Assembly (NCBI GenBank): GCA_041180805.1
Contig: JBEGQX010000377.1
Span: 1-5,710, forward strand
DNA from: JBEGQX01 sp041180805
Lineage (GTDB): Bacteria; Planctomycetota; Planctomycetia; Gemmatales; Gemmataceae
Length of the DNA stretch: 5,710 nucleotides
Direction of reading: 5' to 3'
Shown here: positions 1 to 5,710 of the stretch, in pieces
How the letters are laid out: each line of letters begins with the position of its first letter
Position numbering within the stretch: the first letter of the stretch is position 1
Notes under the pieces: model-generated
Databases searched by the model: none
What the model was told of the DNA's origin: nothing
The model's input: the letters and a program-made list of their open reading frames with translations, nothing else
Translations under genes and position numbers: made by a program

Positions 1-489
1 GGTCAGTTGACCGGTTGCAGACCTTGTTCCGACCGGGAAAGTAAAGGGAGGCATATCTCCTGGACAAAGGAGATTTTTTATTAGCAAGTTTCTCACATTC
101 TGGTGGACCGGCGCCTCAATCGGCTGCTTGAAATCCACTTTGGCAAACAGGGCCTGCTGTTCCAGATAAGGCAGTAGAAAGGAATTCCAGCCCCAGCCGG
201 GGCCAGTATCATTTCCATTGGCATTCACACCAGAAACATAACCAGGCGGAAACTTTTTGTGCGTATCCAGATACGATTGGTTTGCCAAACCCAACTGCTT
301 CAGGTTGTTCTGACACTGGGCTCTTGATGCAGCATCCCGCACTTTTTGAACCGCAGGTAATAGCAATCCAATTAATACACCGATAATCGCTATCACTACA
401 AGCAGTTCAATAAGGGTAAAAGCAAATTTACTATGATTGAAAGCTTTGAAAATGCCGGTTTCCATGGCATTCGATGTGGATTTTCTCAT
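1..489 (-). CDS. DUF1559 family protein with prepilin-like N-terminus (partial, C-terminus off the left edge)
   Basis: The first 163 residues of a protein whose C-terminus lies outside the window. Residues 22-41 form a type IV pilin-like segment (FAFTLIELLVVIAIIG), with the expected Glu five residues after the predicted cleavage between Ala23 and Phe24. Then come LLLPAVQKVRDAASRAQC (43-59) and NNLKQLGLA (61-69), the standard start of the DUF1559 family. PPGY (81-84), GPGWGWNSFLLPYLEQQALF (96-115) and a CPGD element (142-145) also fit. DUF1559 proteins are abundant in Planctomycetota, probably secreted or surface-associated pseudopilin-like proteins of unknown function; full members are usually about 300-350 residues, so roughly half is present. 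The start is uncertain: ATG at 489 gives a 23-residue leader but has no good ribosome binding site. An in-frame ATG at 525 adds 12 residues and has only AAGG about 13 bases upstream. The reading frame is intact. Family assignment is firm; function is not known. Confidence 0.9.
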   Translation of the reverse strand, partial: MRKSTSNAMETGIFKAFNHSKFAFTLIELLVVIAIIGVLIGLLLPAVQKVRDAASRAQCQNNLKQLGLANQSYLDTHKKFPPGYVSGVNANGNDTGPGWGWNSFLLPYLEQQALFAKVDFKQPIEAPVHQNVRNLLIKNLLCPGDMPPFTFPVGTRSATGQLT

Positions 490-565
490 GCGACAATCAT
501 AAGCCAGATACCTTTCCACATCCATGCGAATGACAGAACCTTGCAAGAATTTAAACTTACTTTCA

Positions 566-1057
566 TTAATTTAAGACATAACCAAGGTAACGAACAATGT
601 CCTTGGTGGTGATGACACCTATCAACAATCCATTTTTATCCACCACATACAACTGATGAACATCCAAATCCAGCATTTGCTGGATGATGGCAGGCATACG
701 GAGTTCTTTTGGAATTGTGAAAACTGTGGGGGTCATGATGTCTTCCACACGGGCGAAATCCACATCTTCAAGTTCAAATCCATCCGGCAAGGGAATATCC
801 CGATCGCCATGTGAGGCATGGGTGCCACGATCCAAATCATGACGCATCACATCGGCCATGCTAAGCACACCGATGGGCTTGCCGGCCTCATCGATCACAG
901 GAGCAGCGTGAAATCCCCTTTCCAGAAAAAGGTGCAAAGCCTCCGGAATGGTGGCTCTGCCACAAAGTGAAATGGGTGGCTGGGTCATAAGGTCGGAAGC
1001 GCAAAGATCCGACATGCACTCGCGTGCAAGATTTTCCGCCAGTTCCTTGATTCGCAT
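566..1057 (-). CDS. Tandem CBS domain protein
   Basis: A stand-alone protein of 163 residues made of two CBS domains and little else. CBS1 spans about residues 20-73 (SDLMTQPP, then AAPVIDEAGKPIGVLSMADV). CBS2 spans about 103-158 (VEDIMTPTVFTI, then HQLYVVDKNGLLIGVITTKDI). The two repeats pair into a Bateman module, which in known families binds adenosine nucleotides or SAM and acts as a sensor, often regulating another protein; the ligand and partner here cannot be read from sequence. An acidic, Gly/His-containing linker at about 77-101 separates the repeats. There is no signal peptide, membrane segment or attached enzyme, so it is probably cytoplasmic. I chose ATG at 1057 because GGGAG lies eight bases upstream; a GTG at 1066 would add three residues but overlaps that site. 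The gene is 138 bases downstream of the rdgC-like gene and 76 bases before the DUF1559 ATG at 489, with no clear terminator on the latter side. Confidence 0.9.
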   Translation of the reverse strand: MRIKELAENLARECMSDLCASDLMTQPPISLCGRATIPEALHLFLERGFHAAPVIDEAGKPIGVLSMADVMRHDLDRGTHASHGDRDIPLPDGFELEDVDFARVEDIMTPTVFTIPKELRMPAIIQQMLDLDVHQLYVVDKNGLLIGVITTKDIVRYLGYVLN

Positions 1058-1065
1058 GACATTCA

Positions 1066-1070
1066 CTCCC
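1066..1070 (-). promoter_or_regulatory. Ribosome binding site that fixes the CBS gene start
   Basis: GGGAG on the minus strand, followed by eight bases and then the ATG at 1057-1055. The longer alternative begins at GTG 1066-1064, whose first base is the last G of this site. The site can therefore serve only the shorter start. Confidence 0.6.
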
Positions 1071-1131
1071 GGCTAAAGAAAAGAAGTGTTAATGCCGGAC
1101 ATTGGAAGCCACAATTGCAATGCAATAAGGC

Positions 1132-1160
1132 CCCAATTCAAGTCTTCGTCTTGAAATGGG
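1132..1160 (-). terminator. Hairpin downstream of the rdgC-like gene; possible weak terminator
   Basis: Inverted repeat with 11-base arms at 1132-1142 and 1150-1160, a single T-T mismatch and a 7-base loop. On the minus strand the arms read CCCATTTCAAG and CTTGAATTGGG. It begins 35 bases after the rdgC-like stop codon and lies about 75 bases upstream of the CBS start. The bases after the stem in the direction of transcription (GCCTTATTG) hold no real T-tract, so it is not a canonical intrinsic terminator. It could instead protect the mRNA 3' end or be a Rho-dependent end. The only T-run (TTTTT) lies before the stem on this strand. Confidence 0.4.
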
Positions 1161-1195
1161 AAAAATCAAGTGGGATGGGGAATTTTGACAGAAGA

Positions 1196-2359
1196 TTATT
1201 CTTCCTCTGCGCCCTCGCGCAGCCATTTTCGAATATGGGAAAGATCCTTGCCCCAGTTTTCGGCCAGGCGAACTTTTCCAAACGCATCCAGAAGAAGATC
1301 CAAAGTTTCCACCAGATGGCGAATCTGCTCCATGCGTTCTTCCAGTCGGGCACGATCCTCAATAGCCTCGGTAGGCGGAAGCTTGGCCCCGCTTACCGAA
1401 AACAGTTCTGCATTGATGGAAAGTTCATAAGTCTGATCCTGGCGCACAATGGTCAGGCCAATTTTTCTGGGCAGCTTGCCACTCTGCAAGGCTCGCATTG
1501 CCTCGGGCAATCGGGTTGGTGCATCGCTGGAAATGCTCTCCCTGCCATCCTGCCCCTTGGGGCATTCAAGACTTAGCGACCTTACCAACATGAAAGCCAA
1601 TTCGGAACCATCTTCCAGCTTGATGGATTCATTACCCTGGGCCTGCAAATACCAAAGCCAAACCAGCAGTTCATTGCCGAGAAAATCGCGATTCGATTCA
1701 TCCACAATCCACTGGGCCTGTCCACCTTGGCCGGATTTATGAAAACTGGAAAGTTGGGCATCATCGACTGCCCTGGTCTGGCTGCGGGGTTGCGCAAGCC
1801 TGTAGGAAAGCACCCCGGAACTTAATGGTTCAAGTTTCTGGCCAAAGGTCTGGTCAAAAAGAAGCGTCAATCTGTCCAGAATGGAAACAGATGTGGTTCC
1901 AACCAGAAGTTCATTCGATCTGGCATCCCAAAGCATGGGAAAAATCTTACGCTTTAGGAAACGTCCATCCGCCGCCTCCTGGTTCAACTTGTCCATGGCG
2001 GCCATGCGAGCCTCGCGCTTCTGCCTTTTGCTGGGCATGCCGGAAGGATTTTCAGCGGCAAGCGCATCAAGCTCTATCTGCGTATATGCCTTCAACAAAT
2101 CGGAAGGAAGCTTGTTGGCATCCACGCGAAGCGCAAAGTTCAATGTGTCGTCCACAATGTTCTTCGCCAGGTCAAACCTTAGGTCCAAAAGATGACCACC
2201 AGCACACCAGCCTGCTTCAACCCCATCACTGGAGGCAACCCGTTCCTTGCCAATCGCCTTGGATTCAAGCCTTTCCAAGTGCTCGGGTCCGAAACTGTTG
2301 GGCGACTTTCCTTTGACGTGAAACCGCATGAAAGAAACCCGACCAGAGAAGAATCCCAT
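1196..2359 (-). CDS. rdgC: RdgC-family recombination-associated protein, long form
   Basis: A protein of 387 residues, co-linear with the RdgC family as I recall it. It has an N-terminal strand (VSFMRFHV, 8-15), a Gly-Trp element (GWCAGG, 50-55), and ALRVDANKLPSDLLK (76-90), matching the family's arginine then Leu-Pro pattern. A charged Lys/Arg helix follows (111-118), then a Trp-Asp strand (MLWDARSNELLVG, 142-154) and a leucine-rich helix ending FGQKLEPLS (172-180). The second half carries FLGNELLVWLWYL (226-238), EAMRALQSGKL (286-296) and a final RKWL (377-380). E. coli RdgC, about 300 residues, forms a ring-shaped dimer that binds double-stranded DNA and restrains RecA. This protein is about 85 residues longer, resembling forms I associate with Deltaproteobacteria. 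There is no signal peptide. The ATG at 2359 follows AGGTGA by six bases; Met11 has no such site. The next gene upstream, the kinase, is 76 bases away. An RdgC-like fold is likely; biochemical activity is inferred. Confidence 0.7.
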   Translation of the reverse strand: MGFFSGRVSFMRFHVKGKSPNSFGPEHLERLESKAIGKERVASSDGVEAGWCAGGHLLDLRFDLAKNIVDDTLNFALRVDANKLPSDLLKAYTQIELDALAAENPSGMPSKRQKREARMAAMDKLNQEAADGRFLKRKIFPMLWDARSNELLVGTTSVSILDRLTLLFDQTFGQKLEPLSSGVLSYRLAQPRSQTRAVDDAQLSSFHKSGQGGQAQWIVDESNRDFLGNELLVWLWYLQAQGNESIKLEDGSELAFMLVRSLSLECPKGQDGRESISSDAPTRLPEAMRALQSGKLPRKIGLTIVRQDQTYELSINAELFSVSGAKLPPTEAIEDRARLEERMEQIRHLVETLDLLLDAFGKVRLAENWGKDLSHIRKWLREGAEEE

Positions 2360-2398
2360 GTCACATCACCTGCAAAGAGTGAAAATAGCTAAAATGGA

Positions 2399-2404
2399 AG
2401 TATA
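2399..2404 (-). promoter_or_regulatory. Possible -10 box of the rdgC-like gene
   Basis: TATACT on the minus strand matches five of six bases of the sigma-70 type -10 consensus. It would place a transcript start about 33 bases before the ATG at 2359. No recognisable -35 box sits 16-18 bases further upstream, where the sequence is part of the hairpin behind the kinase. This is weak evidence, offered because that hairpin suggests the gene needs its own promoter. Confidence 0.2.
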
Positions 2405-2415
2405 GGAGAAGGAAT

Positions 2416-2434
2416 TAGAAGGGGCATCCTTCTA
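2416..2434 (-). terminator. Hairpin directly after the kinase stop; candidate terminator of the methyltransferase-pyrB-kinase unit
   Basis: Perfect 7-bp inverted repeat (TAGAAGG and CCTTCTA on the minus strand) with a 5-base loop. It begins one base after the TAA of the kinase gene. The following bases, AATTCCTTCTCC, are pyrimidine-rich but not a true T-run, so intrinsic termination would be inefficient. Its position right behind the last gene of a tightly packed cluster makes a role in termination or 3' end protection plausible. Confidence 0.45.
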
Positions 2435-2435
2435 T

Positions 2436-3932
2436 TTATCCAAGTATGCGCTGGTAAAGGTCTTCCTGAGCCTGCAAAGCTTCCTGATAAACCTTATTTG
2501 ATTGCATATCCGGCTCAAAAGTTGTTCCCAATTCTGGTACGGGTAATGTTCTGCCAGAAAAGGCTCCCATGGCTTCCAATGCCAAAAGTGCAACCCCCCT
2601 GCTGGTCGCCTCGGGCTCAAGACAGGCCGTGATAGGTTTGCCTAATACACTTGCGATCATGCGAACCCAGGCAGGAGACTGCAAAAACCCACCACTGGCA
2701 AGGATTCTATGCTTGGGCCCTGCCATGGGTGCCAACCTGCGGTAAATCTGCCCCAAGCGAAGGGCAACCGACTCCAAACCTGCCTGGAGCATATCCATGG
2801 GGGTGGTTCCAATTCTTAATCCAGCAATGGTAGCGGTGGCATCATCCCGCCAGCCAGGCGCCCTTTCTCCGGCAAAGAATGGCAGCATTCTCAATCCATG
2901 CCCCACAGGTGATGCTTCCAGCAACAATCGTTCACATTCCCTAGCATCCGGGAGTTTCAATGTCTTGTTCAACCACTCGTGGACATTTCCACCCTCGGTC
3001 AGGGCACCACCAACCAGGGGTCGGCTGCCATCCACCCGATAGTTCCAAAGTCCCAGGGGAATTTTTTCTGGAATCTGGGTGGGAACCACCCGCATGGCGG
3101 CGGTGGTACCTATGGTCAGGGCCATATGATTTTCATCCACACTACCAGAACCGATGTTCGCAGCCGCTCCATCTCCAATGGAAAGAAACCAACTTGCATC
3201 GGCAAGAGCGGGCCAGCGGGACCGCCAGGGTTCTTTCAAACCTTGCAACCCCGGAGCCAAATCCGAAACTTGGGGTAGCTGCTCGGTTTCTATTCCCAGT
3301 TCCTTTAACCAAACCTCATCCCATTTCAAGGTTCTGCGGTTAAGCAAACCAGTCCAGGAAGCCGTGGAACAACTGACCGTATTGCTGCCATGATAAACCC
3401 AGGCCAAAAAAGTACCCAGGTTCCACCAGTGCCTGACCCTGCCAAACCTTTCGCCATGCTGGCGTTTTTCCCAAGCTAGCCGTGCAGGGTAATAACTGCT
3501 GTGTATCATGCATCCATTACGATCGTGCACTTGCGATTGATCGAATCTGACACGAAGCATTTTGGCGTCTGCCGCACAGCGAGTATCCGCATAGGTATAA
3601 AGCGGTGTCAGAGGTTGGTGGTTGGCATCCAAACCAATCATGTTGGAAACAAAGGTATCGATCGCCACGCCACGAATCTTCGAAGCGAACTTTCCCAGCT
3701 TAACCAACAGGGAATCCAGAACCTCGGCTATCGCATTGGGTACGGCTTCAGCCTCAAACACTGCCATACCACTGGAATCTGTTTGAAGCCCAACCTGCGA
3801 TCTTCCAAACAGGGTCGTTGGTTCCACCGCATTGCAGTTGCCATCGTACAAAAGGGCACGCACGGAAGATGTACCAACATCCAGTGCAACAATAAACGGT
3901 TCTTTCGCCTCTTCCAACCTAACCACAGGCAT
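2436..3932 (-). CDS. FGGY-family carbohydrate kinase, gluconokinase-like
   Basis: A complete kinase of 498 residues, the usual FGGY length. These cytoplasmic enzymes transfer the gamma-phosphate of ATP to a sugar or polyol. The first ATPase motif is ALDVGTSSVRALLYD (16-30). The second phosphate motif is LTIGTTAAMR (272-281), and the adenosine-side motif is ASGGFLQSPAWVRM (412-425). The probable catalytic base is Asp254 in SIGDGAAANIGSG (251-263). The middle region, NGCMIHSSYYPARLAW (139-154), NLGTFL (171-176) and SWTGLL (192-197), and PFFAGERAPGW (351-361) most resemble gluconokinase-type members, where the Cys/Thr-Pro-Ile-His segment is typical. Xylulose or another sugar acid cannot be excluded. 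The ATG at 3932 lies three bases after the pyrB stop and has AAGGGA six bases upstream, partly inside the pyrB end, so translation is probably coupled to pyrB. No gluconate transporter or 6-phosphogluconate enzyme lies in the window to confirm the substrate. Confidence 0.85.
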   Translation of the reverse strand: MPVVRLEEAKEPFIVALDVGTSSVRALLYDGNCNAVEPTTLFGRSQVGLQTDSSGMAVFEAEAVPNAIAEVLDSLLVKLGKFASKIRGVAIDTFVSNMIGLDANHQPLTPLYTYADTRCAADAKMLRVRFDQSQVHDRNGCMIHSSYYPARLAWEKRQHGERFGRVRHWWNLGTFLAWVYHGSNTVSCSTASWTGLLNRRTLKWDEVWLKELGIETEQLPQVSDLAPGLQGLKEPWRSRWPALADASWFLSIGDGAAANIGSGSVDENHMALTIGTTAAMRVVPTQIPEKIPLGLWNYRVDGSRPLVGGALTEGGNVHEWLNKTLKLPDARECERLLLEASPVGHGLRMLPFFAGERAPGWRDDATATIAGLRIGTTPMDMLQAGLESVALRLGQIYRRLAPMAGPKHRILASGGFLQSPAWVRMIASVLGKPITACLEPEATSRGVALLALEAMGAFSGRTLPVPELGTTFEPDMQSNKVYQEALQAQEDLYQRILG

Positions 3933-3935
3933 GGT

Positions 3936-4892
3936 TTATCCCTTGTTTGCCAGAAGGAGGTAAAGAACTGCCATTCGTACCGCCAAACCGTTGGTTACCT
4001 GGCTTAGGATTGCGCTATGCGGCCCATCCGCCACCTCGGGGGTAAGTTCAATACCACGGTTAATCGGGCCCGGGGCAAGCAGCAGCATATCAGGCCTGCT
4101 TTTTTTCACCCTTTCCATGGTCATGCCAAACAGGCGGAAGTATTCCTGGATGGAAGGAAACAAACCACTTCGCTGACGCTCGAACTGGATACGCAGCACA
4201 TTCACCACATCACACCGTGGTAAAACCCTGTCTAAATCGAATGCGGCCTCTACTCCCAATTTTTCCACATCGTAAGGCACTAAAGTGGGGGGGCCACAGA
4301 CTATGACTTTGGCACCTAATTTCTTTAATGCGTGAATATTGCTTCGGGCAACCCTGCTATGGGCGATATCACCCACCAGGCACACCGTAAGCCCTTCGAG
4401 TGATTTCCTATGTTCCAGAATGGTGAACACATCCAGCAAACCCTGTGTGGGATGTTCATGGGCACCATCTCCAGCGTTCAAAATCGGGGCACCGAGGTGC
4501 TGGGCAAGCAAATTTGGTGTGCCAGGCACACTGTGGCGAACCACAAAGGCATGAACTCCCAAGGCCTGAATGTTTTTGGCTGTATCTATGAAGCTTTCGC
4601 CCTTGCTGACACTGGAACCGGAAGGCGAAAAATCGATGGTCTCGGCTCCAAGCCTTCTTGCTGCCAGCCCAAAGCTGACACGGGTTCTGGTGGATGGTTC
4701 AAAGAAAAGGTTCGCCACCACCCTGCCCTTCAAATAATCATGCTTCTTCGCAGGGTTGCGACTGGCTTCGACAAAATGTTTGGAAACTTCCAGGATTGTG
4801 TCCAATTCCCCGCGGGAAAGTTCCTCCAATCCCAGTAATGAACTGCGAGTCCAGCCTTTGGCCACTTTTTTCAATTCTGTCTCGCTGGTCAC
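3936..4892 (-). CDS. pyrB: Aspartate carbamoyltransferase catalytic subunit
   Basis: A protein of 318 residues that joins carbamoyl phosphate and aspartate to give N-carbamoyl-aspartate, the committed step of de novo pyrimidine synthesis, in the cytoplasm. Carbamoyl-phosphate residues are seen in FFEPSTRTRVSF (63-74). The neighbouring-subunit loop is SVSKGES (94-100), with HEHPTQGLLDVF (145-156) after it. GDIAHSRVARSN (174-185), VLRIQFERQR (232-241) and QVTNGLAVRMAVLYLL (298-313) are all typical. Length matches the catalytic chain. One oddity: the usual HPGPINRG motif reads APGPINRG (273-280), with Ala273 in place of His. The start is GTG at 4892, overlapping the methyltransferase TGA as GTGA, with AAAGGA eight bases upstream; there is no nearby ATG. 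Neither pyrC nor the regulatory-chain gene pyrI is adjacent, and no PyrR-type leader is visible before pyrB. The downstream kinase is three bases away. Confidence 0.96.
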   Translation of the reverse strand: MTSETELKKVAKGWTRSSLLGLEELSRGELDTILEVSKHFVEASRNPAKKHDYLKGRVVANLFFEPSTRTRVSFGLAARRLGAETIDFSPSGSSVSKGESFIDTAKNIQALGVHAFVVRHSVPGTPNLLAQHLGAPILNAGDGAHEHPTQGLLDVFTILEHRKSLEGLTVCLVGDIAHSRVARSNIHALKKLGAKVIVCGPPTLVPYDVEKLGVEAAFDLDRVLPRCDVVNVLRIQFERQRSGLFPSIQEYFRLFGMTMERVKKSRPDMLLLAPGPINRGIELTPEVADGPHSAILSQVTNGLAVRMAVLYLLLANKG

Positions 4893-5635
4893 TGGGTTGG
4901 TCCTTTCGTTTCTTTTTCAAAGACAATGATGTGCTGCCAGGGAAGGACACCAATGGTCTCCCGGTGCTTTAAACCCATATCTTTCATTTCCAGCATTACC
5001 TGTTTTTCTGTCATTTTGTGAACCAGCTTGATGGGCACCTTGGGATCTTCACCTCGAAACTCCACAAACACCATGGCCCCTCCCTTCTTAAGGGCGCTTA
5101 CCATGGCCTTGGTCATTTCATGGGGGAATTCAAACTCATGGTAGACATCCACCATGATGATCATATCCACGGATTCATCCTTAAGATTGGGCTTGGTAAC
5201 ATCTCCCTGGATGGCTTCCACATTATCGATCATTCGTTCCTTGGATCGCTGCCTGATTAATTCCAGCATCTCTTTTTGAATATCCACCGCCAGTACTTTG
5301 CCTTTTGGAAGCAAAGATGCCATCTTGAAGGAAAGGTAGCCACTGCCGGCACCGATATCTGCAACCACCATATCGGGCTTCAGCTTAAGAGATTCCACCA
5401 GTTTGGAGGTATGCTCCTCTTTTTCTCGTTCTGGGCGGTCCAGCCAGCCAGCAGCCTGAAAACCCATGACATACGCTATCTGGCGCCCTTTGTAAAACTT
5501 GTTGATTCCGTTGGGATCGATAACCTTACGTTGTTCATAAAGGTTTTTTTCGCCTTGTGCGAAAACCACCTCTGGAAAAACGGTACACCCCGCTATGATT
5601 CCCAGTATTAAGATTCTTTGGATTGATAGCACCAT
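4889..5635 (-). CDS. Exported class I SAM-dependent methyltransferase
   Basis: A protein of 248 residues with a Rossmann-type methyltransferase domain behind an export signal. Motif I is VADIGAGSGYLS (91-102); the acidic ribose-binding residue is Asp118 in VLAVDI; GD at 144-145 and DMIIMVDVYHEFEFP (157-171) follow. The pattern matches planctomycete and Bacteroidetes methyltransferases with a secretion leader, whose substrates are unknown. Residues 1-26 have Arg7, then a hydrophobic run (ILILGIIAG). Two processing sites are possible: a lipobox (IAGC, cleavage before Cys17) giving a lipoprotein, or a type I site (VFA before Gln27). A conserved-looking segment, RQIAYVMGFQAAGWLDRPER (51-70), lies before motif I. 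The ATG at 5635 has AAGGAGGT nine bases upstream, and an in-frame TAA lies just before it, so the signal is genuinely encoded. The last four bases overlap pyrB. The substrate cannot be named. Confidence 0.88.
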   Translation of the reverse strand: MVLSIQRILILGIIAGCTVFPEVVFAQGEKNLYEQRKVIDPNGINKFYKGRQIAYVMGFQAAGWLDRPEREKEEHTSKLVESLKLKPDMVVADIGAGSGYLSFKMASLLPKGKVLAVDIQKEMLELIRQRSKERMIDNVEAIQGDVTKPNLKDESVDMIIMVDVYHEFEFPHEMTKAMVSALKKGGAMVFVEFRGEDPKVPIKLVHKMTEKQVMLEMKDMGLKHRETIGVLPWQHIIVFEKETKGPTQ

Positions 5636-5644
5636 GGTTGGTTA

Positions 5645-5652
5645 ACCTCCTT
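5645..5652 (-). promoter_or_regulatory. Strong ribosome binding site of the methyltransferase
   Basis: AAGGAGGT, a full match to the anti-Shine-Dalgarno sequence, ends nine bases before the ATG at 5635. An in-frame TAA at 5641-5643 overlaps the spacer, which rules out a longer protein. This start places the signal peptide inside the gene. The 3' end of this site overlaps the palindrome GGTTAACC (5640-5647). Confidence 0.75.
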
Positions 5653-5710
5653 GAACCAGTCTAATTGCCAGCCATAAATCGTCAACAACCAAAGCCGATT
5701 AACCATTGCC
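5653..5710. other. Upstream leader of the methyltransferase-pyrB-kinase cluster; no gene recognised
   Basis: This right-edge stretch probably holds the leader, and perhaps the promoter, of the cluster. Two of the three minus-strand frames have stops here. The third stays open from the edge to a stop at 5608, but its 34 codons show no recognisable protein and overlap the methyltransferase gene. A TTAACCA copy at 5699-5705 is the reverse complement of TGGTTAA at 5639-5645 beside the ribosome binding site. No convincing promoter was found. Confidence 0.4.

Noticed and set aside
1058..1066. GTG at 1066 as start of the CBS protein
   Set aside because: This codon overlaps the GGGAG ribosome binding site, which is spaced correctly for the ATG at 1057; no other site lies upstream of the GTG.
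1091..1125. Possible promoter for the CBS gene (TTGTGG, 17 bases, TAACAC)
   Set aside because: Each box matches only three of six consensus bases, no better than chance in this AT-rich spacer.
1115..1576. Open plus-strand frame of 153 codons opposite the end of the rdgC-like gene
   Set aside because: The sense frame has clear family features; the antisense translation has low-complexity composition and no recognisable domain.
1825..2316. Open plus-strand frame of 163 codons opposite the rdgC-like gene
   Set aside because: Its translation is rich in Pro, Trp, Cys, His and Ser, as expected of a shadow frame, and it lies wholly inside a supported gene.
3501..4007. Open plus-strand frame of 168 codons opposite the kinase start and the pyrB end
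   Set aside because: It lies antisense to two well-recognised enzymes, crosses their boundary, and its translation has no recognisable motif or domain.
5658..5685. Promoter-like pair TTGACG and TAGACT with a 16-base spacer upstream of the methyltransferase
   Set aside because: The -10 matches only four of six bases, and the implied transcript start falls on the first base of the ribosome binding site, leaving too short a leader.
5608..5710. Possible tail of an upstream gene in the third minus-strand frame
   Set aside because: The frame is open from the edge to 5608, but its peptide shows no family pattern and would overlap the methyltransferase by 28 bases; sequence beyond the edge would be needed to support it.

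Overview
The window looks like a piece of a Planctomycetota chromosome. The strongest clue is the truncated gene at the left edge. It encodes a DUF1559-type protein with a pilin-like N-terminus (AFTLIELLVVIAIIG, then LLLPAVQKVRDAASRAQC), a family greatly expanded in Planctomycetota such as Gemmata and Pirellula relatives. An exported methyltransferase fits the same background. No rRNA, tRNA, CRISPR array, insertion sequence or prophage gene was seen.

All six genes lie on the minus strand, so transcription runs from right to left. In that order they are: (1) 5635-4889, a class I SAM-dependent methyltransferase with an N-terminal export signal; (2) 4892-3936, pyrB, aspartate carbamoyltransferase; (3) 3932-2436, an FGGY-family sugar kinase resembling gluconokinases; (4) 2359-1196, an RdgC-family recombination-associated protein in its long form; (5) 1057-566, a protein with two CBS domains; (6) 489 to beyond the left edge, the DUF1559 protein. 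No spacer is longer than about 140 bases, so no large non-coding stretch needs explaining.

Genes 1-3 form a tight cluster. The methyltransferase stop overlaps the pyrB GTG start by four bases, and three bases separate the pyrB stop from the kinase start. A perfect 7-bp hairpin follows the kinase stop directly and may mark the end of this unit. The rdgC-like gene has its own good ribosome binding site and a possible -10 box. An 11-bp inverted repeat with one mismatch lies between it and the CBS gene. The cluster joins pyrimidine synthesis (PyrB), sugar phosphorylation and an exported enzyme; no shared pathway is obvious, and co-transcription may only reflect housekeeping organisation.

The window does not clearly hold a new multi-gene system. 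The points most worth a second look are the exported, possibly lipid-anchored, methyltransferase; the long RdgC form outside Proteobacteria; and an Ala in place of the usual His in the HPGP-type motif of PyrB.
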